Below are positions 46,950 to 56,071 of a stretch of DNA of 64,000 bases, piece after piece. The translations under genes were made by a program, and so were the position numbers. This DNA is from Mesobacterium_A sp034670065. Lineage in GTDB: Bacteria; Pseudomonadota; Alphaproteobacteria; Rhodobacterales; Rhodobacteraceae. The DNA lies in the NCBI GenBank assembly GCA_034670065.1, contig JAXMOG010000001.1, forward strand, positions 310,001 through 374,000, read 5' to 3'. Within the stretch, counting starts at the first letter, position 1. The number at the start of each line of letters is the position of its first letter. The notes below the pieces were generated by a model. The model searched no databases and had not been told where the DNA came from. It was given only the letters and a program-made list of their open reading frames with translations.

Positions 46950-47384
46950 ATGCCGATATATGCAGGGATCATGTTGCTGGCGGGGTTGGGCATTCCGACT
47001 TTGGCCGCGTTGAACGCCGCGCTGGGGCTGCGGCTTGGCTCTCCGGTGGCGGCGGCGTCGGTTTTGTTTTGCGTGGCCTTTCTGGTCACCTTGGTGGCCT
47101 TGGCGATCACCGGACCGGGCGGGTTGGCCCGCCTGCCCGGCACGCCGAAACATCTGTATATGGGCGGCGTTTTGGTGGCGTTCTATGTGCTGTCCATCAC
47201 CTTTATCGCGCCCAAGTTCGGGGTCGGCAACGCGGTGTTCTTTGTGCTGATCGGACAGTTGATTTCCGCCGCGGCGATTGATCATTTCGGCCTGTTCGGT
47301 GCGCGCGTGTCGCCGCTGACCCTGACACGGGCAACGGGTCTGGCGCTGATGGCGGTGGGGGTCTGGGTAACACAGCGGGCCTGA
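46950..47384 (+). CDS. DMT-type small membrane permease (DUF606/YdcZ-like)
   Basis: 144 residues, with about five hydrophobic segments (GIMLLAGLGIPTLAALNAAL, VLFCVAFLVTLVALAI, GGVLVAFYVLSITFIAP, NAVFFVLIGQLISAAAIDHF, ATGLALMAVGVWV). The pattern of small half-size EamA/DUF606 permeases fits; those act as dimers or pairs in the drug/metabolite transporter superfamily. Substrate unknown. GAGG lies nine or so bases before ATG 46950. Confidence 0.8.
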   Translation: MPIYAGIMLLAGLGIPTLAALNAALGLRLGSPVAAASVLFCVAFLVTLVALAITGPGGLARLPGTPKHLYMGGVLVAFYVLSITFIAPKFGVGNAVFFVLIGQLISAAAIDHFGLFGARVSPLTLTRATGLALMAVGVWVTQRA

Positions 47385-47416
47385 CGCACAGGTTGGGAGT
47401 GCGCGGTTGGAGGGTT

Positions 47417-48100
47417 TTAAACCGGTATCAGCCGCCCCTCGCTCAGCCGCAATTGACGGTCCATTCGGCCTGCCAGTTCCAGATTATGCGTGGCGATCAG
47501 CGCCGACAGGCCGGTGTCACGCGCCATATCCAGCAACATAGAAAACACCTGATCCGAGGTGCCGGGATCCAAGTTTCCGGTCGGCTCATCCGCCAGCAAT
47601 AAACGCGGGTTATTGGCCAGAGCCCGGCACACAGCCACGCGCTGTTGTTCGCCGCCTGACAGCGCAGCAGGCCGATGATCTGCACGCATGCTCAGACCGA
47701 CCATGTCCAACAGATGCGCGGCACGTTCCGCCGCTTGCGCCTGAGCCACACCATTGGCCAGCTGTGGCAGGGTGATGTTTTCCGTTGCGGTGAATTCTGG
47801 CAGCAGGTGGTGGAACTGATAGATAAACCCCACCTGCTGACGCCGCGCCATTGTGCGACGCCGATCCGAAAGGCCGGTCATATCGGTGCCGGCAATTTCC
47901 ACCCGGCCCGCATCAGCTGTGTCCAGCAGGCCCGCGATATGCAGCAGCGTGGATTTGCCCGCGCCGGACGGGGCAACGAGCGCCACGATTTCGCCCTTGG
48001 CCACCGTCAGATCAATGCCTTGCAGCACCTCCACCGCCTTGTCTGAGCCGGGGTTGTAGGTTTTCTGAATGCCGCTTAGGCGCAGGACAGGATCACTCAT
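47417..48100 (-). CDS. lolD: lipoprotein-releasing system ATPase LolD
   Basis: 227 residues. Walker A PSGAGKST, signature LSGGEQQR, Walker B LLLADEPTGNLD and the LolD-like end (HNLELAGRMDRQLRLSEG) are present. It powers release of outer-membrane lipoproteins from the inner membrane to LolA. It overlaps the permease gene by eight bases. Confidence 0.95.
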   Translation of the reverse strand: MSDPVLRLSGIQKTYNPGSDKAVEVLQGIDLTVAKGEIVALVAPSGAGKSTLLHIAGLLDTADAGRVEIAGTDMTGLSDRRRTMARRQQVGFIYQFHHLLPEFTATENITLPQLANGVAQAQAAERAAHLLDMVGLSMRADHRPAALSGGEQQRVAVCRALANNPRLLLADEPTGNLDPGTSDQVFSMLLDMARDTGLSALIATHNLELAGRMDRQLRLSEGRLIPV

Positions 48101-49379
48101 AGCGCAGCGCCTCTACCGGGTTCATCCGGGCCGCGCGGCGTGCCGGGAAAATGGTGATGACAAAGCTCAGCCCCAGCGACAGCGCCACGGCTGCCCCCAC
48201 ATCGCGCCACTGCAATACAGCGGGAAGGTGGTAAATGCCGCGCACGGAGGGATCCCAAATATCACCGCCTGACAGCGAACTGACCAAGGCGAACAGAGGA
48301 TCGATGTAAAGTGCGAAAAGACATCCCAGGATCACGCCAAAGACGGTGCCCAAAAGGCCGGTCACAGCGCCGCAAATGAAAAACACCCGCAAGATGGACC
48401 CTTCTGTCAGCCCCATTGTGCGTAAGATGCCAATGTCGCGGCCCTTGTTTTTGACCAGCATAATCAACCCCGACACGATGTTCATCGTGGCAATCATCAC
48501 CAAAATCGACAGGATGATGAACATCACGTTGTCCTCAACGTCCAGGGCGCGCAGAAACCCTGACGAGCTTTCCTTCCAGGTCCAGACCAAGGCCCTGTCC
48601 CCAGCGGCGCGCAACAGATCCGGCGATAGGTCAGAGACCCGATCCGGGTTTTCAACCATCACTTCAATTTCATCCGCGCGGGTTTCACGATCAAAGTAGA
48701 TTTGTGCTTTGTCGAACGGCATGTAGATGCGGGTGCGGTCGATATCCCAACGACCGGCGGAAAAAATATAGGTGACGCGGTAAGCTTTGATCCGGGGACT
48801 GGTGCCAAAGGCGGTTTTGACCCCATTGGGAGAGATCAGTTTGACCTGATCGCCAACCCAGACGCCCAAAGTCTGCGCCAAGCCAGACCCGATGGCGATG
48901 CCATCGTCAAAATCCGCAATATTGCCCTGCGCGGTTTCGGGATTGGCAATGCGCGGCAGTGTCGCCAGATTTTCCGCCGTTATTCCAAAGACTTCGGCAC
49001 CTGCGTTGCGGTTGCCACTGTTGGCCATGATTTGACCTTTGATCAGCGGTGCAGCGCGGGTAACACCGGGCACTGCGCGCAGCCGTTCGGCAACTGCATC
49101 ATAGCCCAAAATCGCGCGATCTTGATTGCCAGCGGCGTCCAGAATGGGCGTTTGATAGATTGTGACATGGGCGTTCGCGCCCAGAATCGTATCCACAAAT
49201 TCCGCCCGGAACCCGGCCCGAACCGCCAAGGTGGCGATCAGGGCCATAACGGCCAACGTGATGCCGATCAAGCTGATCCAGGTCATGACCGACACACCCC
49301 CTTCGGCGCGACGGGCGCGCAAATAGCGCCAGGCAATCATCCATTCAAAGCGGGAAAACGGTGGGGGGGATGTGGCCAT
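48093..49379 (-). CDS. lolC: lipoprotein-releasing system permease LolC/LolE
   Basis: 428 residues. A first helix (FEWMIAWRYLRARRAEGGVS then WISLIGITLAVMALIATLAV), a large periplasmic domain and three C-terminal helices with FIILSILVMIATMNIVSGLI form the MacB/LolC permease fold. As in other alphaproteobacteria a single LolC/E-type gene replaces the LolC and LolE pair. It lies just upstream of lolD, overlapping it. Confidence 0.95.
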   Translation of the reverse strand: MATSPPPFSRFEWMIAWRYLRARRAEGGVSVMTWISLIGITLAVMALIATLAVRAGFRAEFVDTILGANAHVTIYQTPILDAAGNQDRAILGYDAVAERLRAVPGVTRAAPLIKGQIMANSGNRNAGAEVFGITAENLATLPRIANPETAQGNIADFDDGIAIGSGLAQTLGVWVGDQVKLISPNGVKTAFGTSPRIKAYRVTYIFSAGRWDIDRTRIYMPFDKAQIYFDRETRADEIEVMVENPDRVSDLSPDLLRAAGDRALVWTWKESSSGFLRALDVEDNVMFIILSILVMIATMNIVSGLIMLVKNKGRDIGILRTMGLTEGSILRVFFICGAVTGLLGTVFGVILGCLFALYIDPLFALVSSLSGGDIWDPSVRGIYHLPAVLQWRDVGAAVALSLGLSFVITIFPARRAARMNPVEALRYE

Positions 49380-49520
49380 AGGTGACCCTTCTGGTTGCTC
49401 TGAGCTTTAAGTGGCCTGTTGCGGCGTCTGGGTCAAGCCATGGGTGGGGTGGGTTGGATTTGCTGTCAGGAGCTTGTGTTTCAGCGGGCAGATGGACGGG
49501 CCATGGCGATGTTTGTGATG

Positions 49521-49593
49521 GGCGGGTATTGGGGGCGCTGCCCCCGTCGCCTGCGGCGTCTCCCCCGAGGTATTTTTGAACAGAAGAAGACCA
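49521..49593 (-). repeat. structured intergenic repeat, copy 2
   Basis: Read on the minus strand it gives TTCTTCTGTTC, AAATACCTCGGGGG, then CGCC-GCA-GGCG as first hairpin and GGGGGC-AGC-GCCCCC as second, ending CAATACC. The flanks and second hairpin match copy 1 at 29958-30031 closely; the first hairpin differs in sequence but keeps its pairing. It lies in the 291-bp gap between lolC and the HisC-like gene. Confidence 0.8.
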
Positions 49594-49670
49594 GGGGCGG
49601 ACGCTTAATTTTGAGGCGGTTTGGTCATCAATGACTTGCGGTTTGAAAAGGTTTGCGCATATTTGCCCGC

Positions 49671-50777
49671 ATGACTGGACCAAGATTGACCCCGCTGGCA
49701 GACAGCCTGCCACCCACCGTGCCTTTCGTGAGCCCCGAGGAATTGGAGCGGCGTATGGGCCGCCCGTTTCTGGCCCGACTTGGTGCCAATGAATCTGTTT
49801 TTGGCCCCTCGCCTATGGCGATAGCGGCGCTTGCGGATGCTGAACCCGATATCTGGATGTATGCTGACGCCAGCCATGCTGATTTGAAAGCGGCCTTGAG
49901 CCCGGATCTGGGCGTAAGCGGTCGGCAGATTGTTTTGGGCCAAGGCATTGATGGGTTACTTGGGGATTTGGTCCGCCTTCTGGTGGCACCGGGCGATGCG
50001 GTGGTGACGTCGGATGGGGCGTATCCCACGTTCAACTACCATGTCGTTGGATATGGTGGGGTTTTGCACAAGGTGCCCTATCGTGATGATGCAGAGGATT
50101 TGGGCGCGTTGATTGCCAGGGCGCATGAGGTGCAGGCCAAGCTGGTGTATTTTGCCAATCCGGACAATCCGATGGGCAGCTATACTTCTGGCGCCCAGAT
50201 CGAAGCCGCGCTGGACGACTTGCCCGATGGCTGTTTGCTGGTGCTGGACGAAGCCTATGTAGAATTCGCCCCGCAAGACGCTGTGCCCAATATCGCTGGC
50301 GATGATCCACGGGTGATCCGCATGCGGACCTTTTCCAAGGCGTTTGGGATGGCGGGCGCGCGCGTGGGGTATGCCTTTGGCGCGACACCGTTGATTGCGG
50401 CCTTTGATCGGGTGCGCAACCATTTTGGCGTCAATCGCAGCGCATTGGCCGGTGTTCTGGCCGCGTATCAAGACCGCGACTGGTTGGCCCATGTGCAGGC
50501 CGAAGTGATCAAAGGGCGCGCACGTATCGGGGAGATTGCCGAGCAGAATGGTTTGAAGCCCCTGCCCAGTGCCACAAATTTCGTGGCGGTGGATTGTGGG
50601 CGGGACGGCGATTTTGCCCGCGCCGTTTTGGCAGAGCTGGCCCAAGACGGGGTGTTCGTACGGATGCCCTTTGTTGCACCACAGGATCGTTGCATTCGGA
50701 TCAGCGTGGGCAAAGCCGCAGATCTGGATTTGTTGGCCAAGACATTGCCCGGAGCCTTGCAGCGCGCAGCCAAGTAG
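49671..50777 (+). CDS. HisC-like class I/II aminotransferase
   Basis: 368 residues. PLP-dependent fold type I: the Schiff-base Lys is in TFSKAFGMAGARVGY, with Asp in VLDEAYVEF and Asn in NPDNPMG. It is in the HisC-like family. No other his gene is nearby, so it may be histidinol-phosphate aminotransferase or a related aromatic/amino acid transaminase. ATG 49671 is favoured over a TTG at 49653. A terminator follows. Confidence 0.9.
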   Translation: MTGPRLTPLADSLPPTVPFVSPEELERRMGRPFLARLGANESVFGPSPMAIAALADAEPDIWMYADASHADLKAALSPDLGVSGRQIVLGQGIDGLLGDLVRLLVAPGDAVVTSDGAYPTFNYHVVGYGGVLHKVPYRDDAEDLGALIARAHEVQAKLVYFANPDNPMGSYTSGAQIEAALDDLPDGCLLVLDEAYVEFAPQDAVPNIAGDDPRVIRMRTFSKAFGMAGARVGYAFGATPLIAAFDRVRNHFGVNRSALAGVLAAYQDRDWLAHVQAEVIKGRARIGEIAEQNGLKPLPSATNFVAVDCGRDGDFARAVLAELAQDGVFVRMPFVAPQDRCIRISVGKAADLDLLAKTLPGALQRAAK

Positions 50778-50782
50778 GGCTG

Positions 50783-50804
50783 CGCGATCGCTCGCGTTCT
50801 TTTT
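50783..50804 (+). terminator. terminator after the HisC-like gene
   Basis: CGCGA (50783-50787) pairs with TCGCG (50792-50796) around TCGC, followed by TTCTTTTT. Confidence 0.65.
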
Positions 50805-51005
50805 ATCCCAGCTGAGCCTGAAACAGTGCCATCATGCACTGTGGCTTGGGCATGCATGCTGGGCGGTTTGCCGAAATTTCCAGCAAAACAACTTTTGCAG
50901 AGGCCGTGTAATGGCCCGTGCTGCGGTTTGACCCGTGATCTGTGCCTTGAGCGCGCTATCCTGCATCACAAGGAGGCGGCTTGGAGGCGAACAGGAGTTT
51001 TGCAA

Positions 51006-51233
51006 ATGCAACGACGTTTTATCAATCGTGCAGAGAATTACACCACCCCCAGTTTGATACTGATGGGGGTGAACCTGATTTGGATATTCGGCGTGATCTG
51101 GGTTTGGTTGGGTTTTGGCATGGTGCTGATCACCGGGTTGGTGCTGAACCATTTGATCAATCGGCTGGATCAGCATTTGCAAGCGCGCGAAGCTGCGCGG
51201 GCCTGGCCCAAAACGGAAACCTTGCCCGACTAA
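51006..51233 (+). CDS. small membrane protein, unknown
   Basis: 75 residues. One long hydrophobic stretch, possibly two short helices (SLILMGVNLIWIFGVIWVWL and GFGMVLITGLVLNHLI), lies between a basic N-terminus and a charged tail. AGGAG lies eight bases before ATG 51006. The 200-bp leader upstream has several hairpins. No family is recognised. Confidence 0.65.
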   Translation: MQRRFINRAENYTTPSLILMGVNLIWIFGVIWVWLGFGMVLITGLVLNHLINRLDQHLQAREAARAWPKTETLPD

Positions 51234-51262
51234 CTTGTCCGACTAATACGGCACTTTCCTGA

Positions 51263-52474
51263 TCAGCTTTGCGAACGTATATGGTCAGCCACGACCTGGG
51301 CCGCGGCGCCAACACCGCCGGACCCATGCGGAATGTCGAGGGCGCTGAGCCCGGCTTCGATCACACCAAGTGCCCCTAGGACCATATGAGCGTTCAAATG
51401 CCCCATATGGGCGATACGGAATGCACCAAGGCCTTTGGGATCGTCCGGGTTGTTCATGCCCAGCCCGATGCCCAGTGTTACGCCGGCTTGTTTGTCGGTC
51501 CATTCGCGTAACTGCCCGGCCATGGGGGCACCCAATTGTAGGGTGGTCACGGCGTGGCTACGCGCAGACGGGTCGGCGATGTTCATTTGCAACGGCCCGC
51601 CCTGCCCCCAGACATCGCAAGCCGCCCAGACCGCGCGGGCCAGAACAGCGTGGCGCGTCCAGATGTTTTCCAGCCCTTCTTCCTTGATCATGTCCAGGGC
51701 CGCGCGCAGCCCAAAGATGTGATGCGTTGGCGCCGTGCCGCAAAACAGCTGATAGAATTCATCAGGGTCGGCGCGCGGAATCCAATCCCAATAGCGGCTG
51801 ACAAGCGGTAACGAGCGGCGCACAGCGGCGGCTTTGTCTGAGAAAAACACAAAGCCCAATCCCGGCGGGGTCATCAGCCCTTTCTGGCTGGCCGCGATCA
51901 TCACATCCACGCCCCAGGCATCCATCTCAAACCGGTCACAGACCAATGACGCGATATTGTCTGTCATCAACAGCGCTGGATGTCCGGTGGCATCCAATGC
52001 TTGGCGCAAGGCTACGATATCGTTGCGCACGGTGCTGGCTGTATCAACATGAGTGGCCAGGATCGCCTTGATCTTATGGGTGGTATCAGCGCGAAGCGCG
52101 GCTTCGACACGGGCCGGATCAATCGGAGACTGAGTGCCAAAATCAAGCATCTGAACATCGATACCCCGACCGCGGGCAGCATCGGCCCAGCCCAGACCGA
52201 AACGCCCGGTGGCCGGAACCAGAACCGTAGCCCCTGGCGTAATCGTATTGGCCAACGCCGCTTCCCATGTGCCGTGGCCATTGCAGATGTAGATCGCCAC
52301 ATTGGCCTTGGTCTGCGCCACATGTTTCAGATCGCGCACCACGGTTTGTACCAGATCGACCAGATCGCCCTCATAAATATTGGGCGCGGGTCGGTGCATG
52401 GCCTGCAACACACGATCAGGCATGACAGAAGGTCCGGGAATGGCTAGGTATGGACGACCGTTGGCAAGCGACAT
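51263..52474 (-). CDS. class V aminotransferase (alanine/serine-glyoxylate type)
   Basis: 403 residues from ATG 52474, with AAAGGA upstream. The PLP Lys is in ASQKGLMTPPG, and the N-terminal PGPSVMP and NGHGTWEAAL match the alanine-glyoxylate / serine-glyoxylate aminotransferase group. It would move amino groups between serine or alanine and glyoxylate in photorespiration-like or C1 metabolism. No other serine-cycle genes are nearby, so the substrate is open. It is convergent with the small membrane protein gene and divergent from the phosphatase. Confidence 0.9.
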   Translation of the reverse strand: MSLANGRPYLAIPGPSVMPDRVLQAMHRPAPNIYEGDLVDLVQTVVRDLKHVAQTKANVAIYICNGHGTWEAALANTITPGATVLVPATGRFGLGWADAARGRGIDVQMLDFGTQSPIDPARVEAALRADTTHKIKAILATHVDTASTVRNDIVALRQALDATGHPALLMTDNIASLVCDRFEMDAWGVDVMIAASQKGLMTPPGLGFVFFSDKAAAVRRSLPLVSRYWDWIPRADPDEFYQLFCGTAPTHHIFGLRAALDMIKEEGLENIWTRHAVLARAVWAACDVWGQGGPLQMNIADPSARSHAVTTLQLGAPMAGQLREWTDKQAGVTLGIGLGMNNPDDPKGLGAFRIAHMGHLNAHMVLGALGVIEAGLSALDIPHGSGGVGAAAQVVADHIRSQS

Positions 52475-52611
52475 ATTTGATCCTTTGGAAGTGCGCGCAA
52501 TGGGGCGCAGCGCAAAACCTACTGCACGGGGCGGCGGCGTCAATCGGGTGCGAGCCTTGTCAGGGCGCGCATGACACACTAAACCCCCGCGCAACCAAGG
52601 GAATGATTAAT

Positions 52612-53316
52612 ATGCTGTCGAAACTGTGGTCACGGCTGGATGCGGCCGAGCGCCGTCTGCGCTACAGCTTCGGGGATGATATCAGTGATCCGTCCAAAAG
52701 ACGGTGGTCTAAGCTGCATTACAACCTGTTTGATCATGCATTCTTGCGGACATTCTGGACGAATTTCTTTGAAATCGCGCCGGGGGTTTATCGTTCCAAT
52801 CAGCCCACGCATAAACGTTTCGAAAAATACGCCGCTATGGGGATCAAGACTGTGATCAACCTGCGTGGCGAAGACCCCAGAGCCCATTATCTGTTTGAAA
52901 AAGAAAGCTGTGATGCGCTGGGGCTGACATTGGTGAATTCCAAACTGCACGCACGCAAGGCGCTGAAAGCCCAAAAGTATCTGGACGTGATCGAGGCGCT
53001 GCGACAGGCAGAACGGCCGATGATGTTTCACTGTAAATCAGGTGCGGATCGCGCTGGCATTGTTGCGGCGATCTATCTGATGGTGTTTGAAGATGTGCCG
53101 GTGGAACAGGCCAAGGCCCAGCTGGGGTTGAAGTATATTCACTTGAAGGGCACCAAAACCGGCGTTCAGGATTACATTCTGGAAGTCTATCAGGTTCGCA
53201 ATGCGCGCGCTCCAATTGGGTTTGAAGATTGGCTGCGTAGTGAATACGATCACAAGGCCATTCAGATTGGGTTTGACACCAAACAACCACCCGCAGAATT
53301 GGCGCGCATTGCATGA
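52612..53316 (+). CDS. dual-specificity / tyrosine-type protein phosphatase
   Basis: 234 residues from ATG 52612, nine bases after AAGGGA. The Cx5R active site is HCKSGADRAG, with a general-acid loop likely in LRGEDP. Before it is GVYRSNQP, typical of this family of small phosphatases. The substrate may be phosphotyrosine, or a phosphoinositide or lipid. It overlaps the following ABC exporter gene by ATGA, suggesting a shared job in lipid or envelope handling; this is inference. Confidence 0.88.
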   Translation: MLSKLWSRLDAAERRLRYSFGDDISDPSKRRWSKLHYNLFDHAFLRTFWTNFFEIAPGVYRSNQPTHKRFEKYAAMGIKTVINLRGEDPRAHYLFEKESCDALGLTLVNSKLHARKALKAQKYLDVIEALRQAERPMMFHCKSGADRAGIVAAIYLMVFEDVPVEQAKAQLGLKYIHLKGTKTGVQDYILEVYQVRNARAPIGFEDWLRSEYDHKAIQIGFDTKQPPAELARIA

Positions 53317-55061
53317 AACAGGATGATGCAAATCCACGTGGATTGATGGGCTGGTTGTGGCGACGCTATCTACGCCATCATGGCTGGCTGCTGGCTGTGT
53401 CGATTGTGCTGATGTCATTGGAAGGCGCGATGTTTGGCGCGCTGTCCTATATGATGAAGCCAATGTTTGATGATGTGTTTGTCGGCGGGCAGACAAATGC
53501 GCTGGCTTGGGTGGCGGGATTGATCTTTGTGATCTTTACCATTCGCGCACTGGCCTCGGTTGGGCAAAAGGTGCTGTTGGCCAAGGTATCGCAACGCACA
53601 TTGGCTGCGATGCGGATTGATCTGCTGGAGCATTTGATGACGTTGGATGGGTCGTTTCACCAAACCAACCCACCCGGCTATCTGATACAGCGGATTGATG
53701 GCGACACCGAAGCCATCTCTAAAGTCTGGCGCACGGTGATCACCGGGGCCGGACGCGATGTTGTGGCGCTGATTTCACTGTTCGGCGTGGCCATCAGTGT
53801 TGATTGGAAGTGGACATTGATTGCCTTAATCGGTGCACCGCTGTTGGTTTTGCCCGCCACAATCATACAGAGAAGAGTTCGAAAGAATGCTCGCAGAGGT
53901 CGTGAGATTGCCGCAAAGCAATCCACACGTCTGGACGAAGTGTTTCACGGCATTTTGCCAATCAAGCTGAACCGGAACGAAGCCTATCAAAGCCGCCGCT
54001 ATCGCACCTTGACCGAAAAGCGTGTGAAAACCGAAGTGCGCACAACCACTGGCGAAGCTGCCGTTCCGGGCATGATTGATATCATGGCCGGGTTTGGGTT
54101 GATGGGTGTGTTGTTTTATGGCGGTGCCGAAATCATCGACGGGCAAAAGACCGTTGGGGAATTCATGGCCTTTTTTACGGCCATTGGTTTGGCCTTTGAA
54201 CCGATGCGCCGATTGGGGGCGATCAGCGGTGTTTGGCAAGTGGCCGCTGCCGGGATCGAACGTATTCAATCGCTCCTGTCGATTCAGCCTGTGCTGCGTG
54301 ACCCGGAACACCCGGTTCCTGCGCCGGTTGATTTGCCCGAGGTGCGTTTGGACAATGCCACCGTGCGTTACGGCGACTTAACGGTTCTGGATGGTGCATC
54401 CTTTGTGGCCGAAGCAGGCCAGACAACCGCGTTGGTCGGCGCGTCGGGGGCGGGTAAATCAACCGTGTTCAACCTGCTGACCCGTTTGGTTGATCCGGCA
54501 GAGGGCCGCGCCAGTTTGGGCGGTGTGGATACGCGCGATATGGCTTTGGCCGATTTGCGCAGCTTGTTTTCCGTGGTTAGCCAGGAAGCGTTGTTGTTCG
54601 ATGAGACTCTGCGCGACAATATCCTGCTGGGCCGCACCGATGTGCCCGAGGCGGACCTGTCCCGCGCGTTGGAGGCCGCCCATGTTGCGGACTTCCTTCC
54701 GCGTCTACCCAATGGGTTAGACAGCCCAGCTGGGCCGCGTGGCACCAACCTTTCGGGTGGACAGCGGCAACGCGTGGCCATTGCGCGCGCGGTGTTGCGC
54801 AACGCCCCTGTCCTGTTGCTGGATGAGGCGACTTCGGCCTTGGATGTGCAGTCAGAGCGGGTGGTACAAGATGCGTTGGATCGGCTGGCCAAGGGGCGTA
54901 CCACACTTGTGATCGCCCACCGCTTGTCCACCGTGCGCAATGCCGACAAGATTGTGGTGATGGACAAGGGGCGCGTGGTCGAACAAGGTACACACGACGC
55001 GCTGTTGGCCAAGGATGGCACTTACGCCGCTTTGTACCAGCTGCAGTTCAAAGAGAGCTAA
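53313..55061 (+). CDS. MsbA-like ABC exporter (fused permease-ATPase)
   Basis: 582 residues, the MsbA/ABCB half-transporter length. Six membrane helices in the first 320 residues precede Walker A GASGAGKST, signature LSGGQRQR, and Walker B VLLLDEATSALD. Lipid A flippases and other lipid exporters have this form; the exact cargo is not shown. It is translationally coupled to the phosphatase gene upstream and followed 43 bp later by ygfZ. Confidence 0.92.
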   Translation: MKQDDANPRGLMGWLWRRYLRHHGWLLAVSIVLMSLEGAMFGALSYMMKPMFDDVFVGGQTNALAWVAGLIFVIFTIRALASVGQKVLLAKVSQRTLAAMRIDLLEHLMTLDGSFHQTNPPGYLIQRIDGDTEAISKVWRTVITGAGRDVVALISLFGVAISVDWKWTLIALIGAPLLVLPATIIQRRVRKNARRGREIAAKQSTRLDEVFHGILPIKLNRNEAYQSRRYRTLTEKRVKTEVRTTTGEAAVPGMIDIMAGFGLMGVLFYGGAEIIDGQKTVGEFMAFFTAIGLAFEPMRRLGAISGVWQVAAAGIERIQSLLSIQPVLRDPEHPVPAPVDLPEVRLDNATVRYGDLTVLDGASFVAEAGQTTALVGASGAGKSTVFNLLTRLVDPAEGRASLGGVDTRDMALADLRSLFSVVSQEALLFDETLRDNILLGRTDVPEADLSRALEAAHVADFLPRLPNGLDSPAGPRGTNLSGGQRQRVAIARAVLRNAPVLLLDEATSALDVQSERVVQDALDRLAKGRTTLVIAHRLSTVRNADKIVVMDKGRVVEQGTHDALLAKDGTYAALYQLQFKES

Positions 55062-55104
55062 GCGCCCTGCCCGCCACCCCGTCCCGACCTTTTGGAGATG
55101 CGAC

Positions 55105-55848
55105 ATGACCGAACAACCGCGCAAGGTGATCCGGATCACAGGAACAGACCGCAGCGAATTCCTGCAAGGTTTGGTGACCAACGATATTGGCAAGCTGTCT
55201 GAAGGCGCGGTGTACAACGCGCTGTTAACGCCGCAGGGCAAATATCTGGCCGATTTCTTTTTGGTTCCGCAGGATGGGGCGATCCTGTTGGATGTGGCCG
55301 CCCCATTGGCCGCTGGTCTGATGCAGCGTTTGTCGATGTATAAACTGCGTTCTGATGTGACACTTGAGGAAACCGACATCACGGTCAGCCGTGGGTTGGG
55401 CCCCGCCCTCGCCGGGGCCTTTGCAGACCCACGTCATCCCGACATGGGGTGGCGTGGTTATGACGGTCAGGCCGGCGACGATACGGATTGGACAGCGCAG
55501 CGCGTCGCCTTGGGTATTCCGGAAAGTGGAATCGAACTGACCAGCGATACCTTCATTCTGGAAGTCGGGTTTGAACAGATCAACGGCGTTGATTTCCGTA
55601 AGGGATGCTATGTTGGCCAGGAAGTAACCGCGCGCATGAAACACAAAACCGAATTGCGCAAAGGGTTGGCGCAGGTTCAGGTCAGCGGCCAAGCCCCAGT
55701 CGGCACGCCGATTACGGCAGAGGGCAAACCCGTCGGCACGCTCTTTTCGCAATCAGGTGGTCAGGGATTGGCTTATTTGCGCTTTGATCGTGCCAAGGGC
55801 GACATGATTGCAGGCGATGCGACTGTTCGATGGTCAGCGCCGACCTAA
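55105..55848 (+). CDS. ygfZ: YgfZ-like folate-binding protein (GcvT family)
   Basis: 247 residues from ATG 55105, with GGAG seven bases upstream. The YgfZ signature KGCYVGQE is present, with LQGLVTNDIGKL and LLTPQGKYLADFF typical of the N-terminal part. YgfZ supports assembly or repair of certain Fe-S proteins using tetrahydrofolate. It follows the ABC exporter gene on the same strand. Confidence 0.93.
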   Translation: MTEQPRKVIRITGTDRSEFLQGLVTNDIGKLSEGAVYNALLTPQGKYLADFFLVPQDGAILLDVAAPLAAGLMQRLSMYKLRSDVTLEETDITVSRGLGPALAGAFADPRHPDMGWRGYDGQAGDDTDWTAQRVALGIPESGIELTSDTFILEVGFEQINGVDFRKGCYVGQEVTARMKHKTELRKGLAQVQVSGQAPVGTPITAEGKPVGTLFSQSGGQGLAYLRFDRAKGDMIAGDATVRWSAPT

Positions 55849-56071
55849 TATTGTCGGAAAATAACCAAATTCGTTAATTGGTCCGTTTCTTGCCCCATTC
55901 TGTTCCCAATTGAATGCTCAGTTGCCGCCGAGACCTGCTGCGGTTTCTGCGCCAACTGTCTGTTTAACGTATGTGTTTTGACACGTGCGCACATTGGCCT
56001 GCGACCCAGCGGTTAGCGTGAACAAGATGCCCTGCACAAAGTCAGGGATCAGGCAGAAGGCCAGAGCAAGA

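Noticed and set aside
46727..47143. Long upstream extension of the cytochrome c frame
   Set aside because: It is antisense to the DMT-type permease gene and would bury the lipobox signal that starts at ATG 46726.
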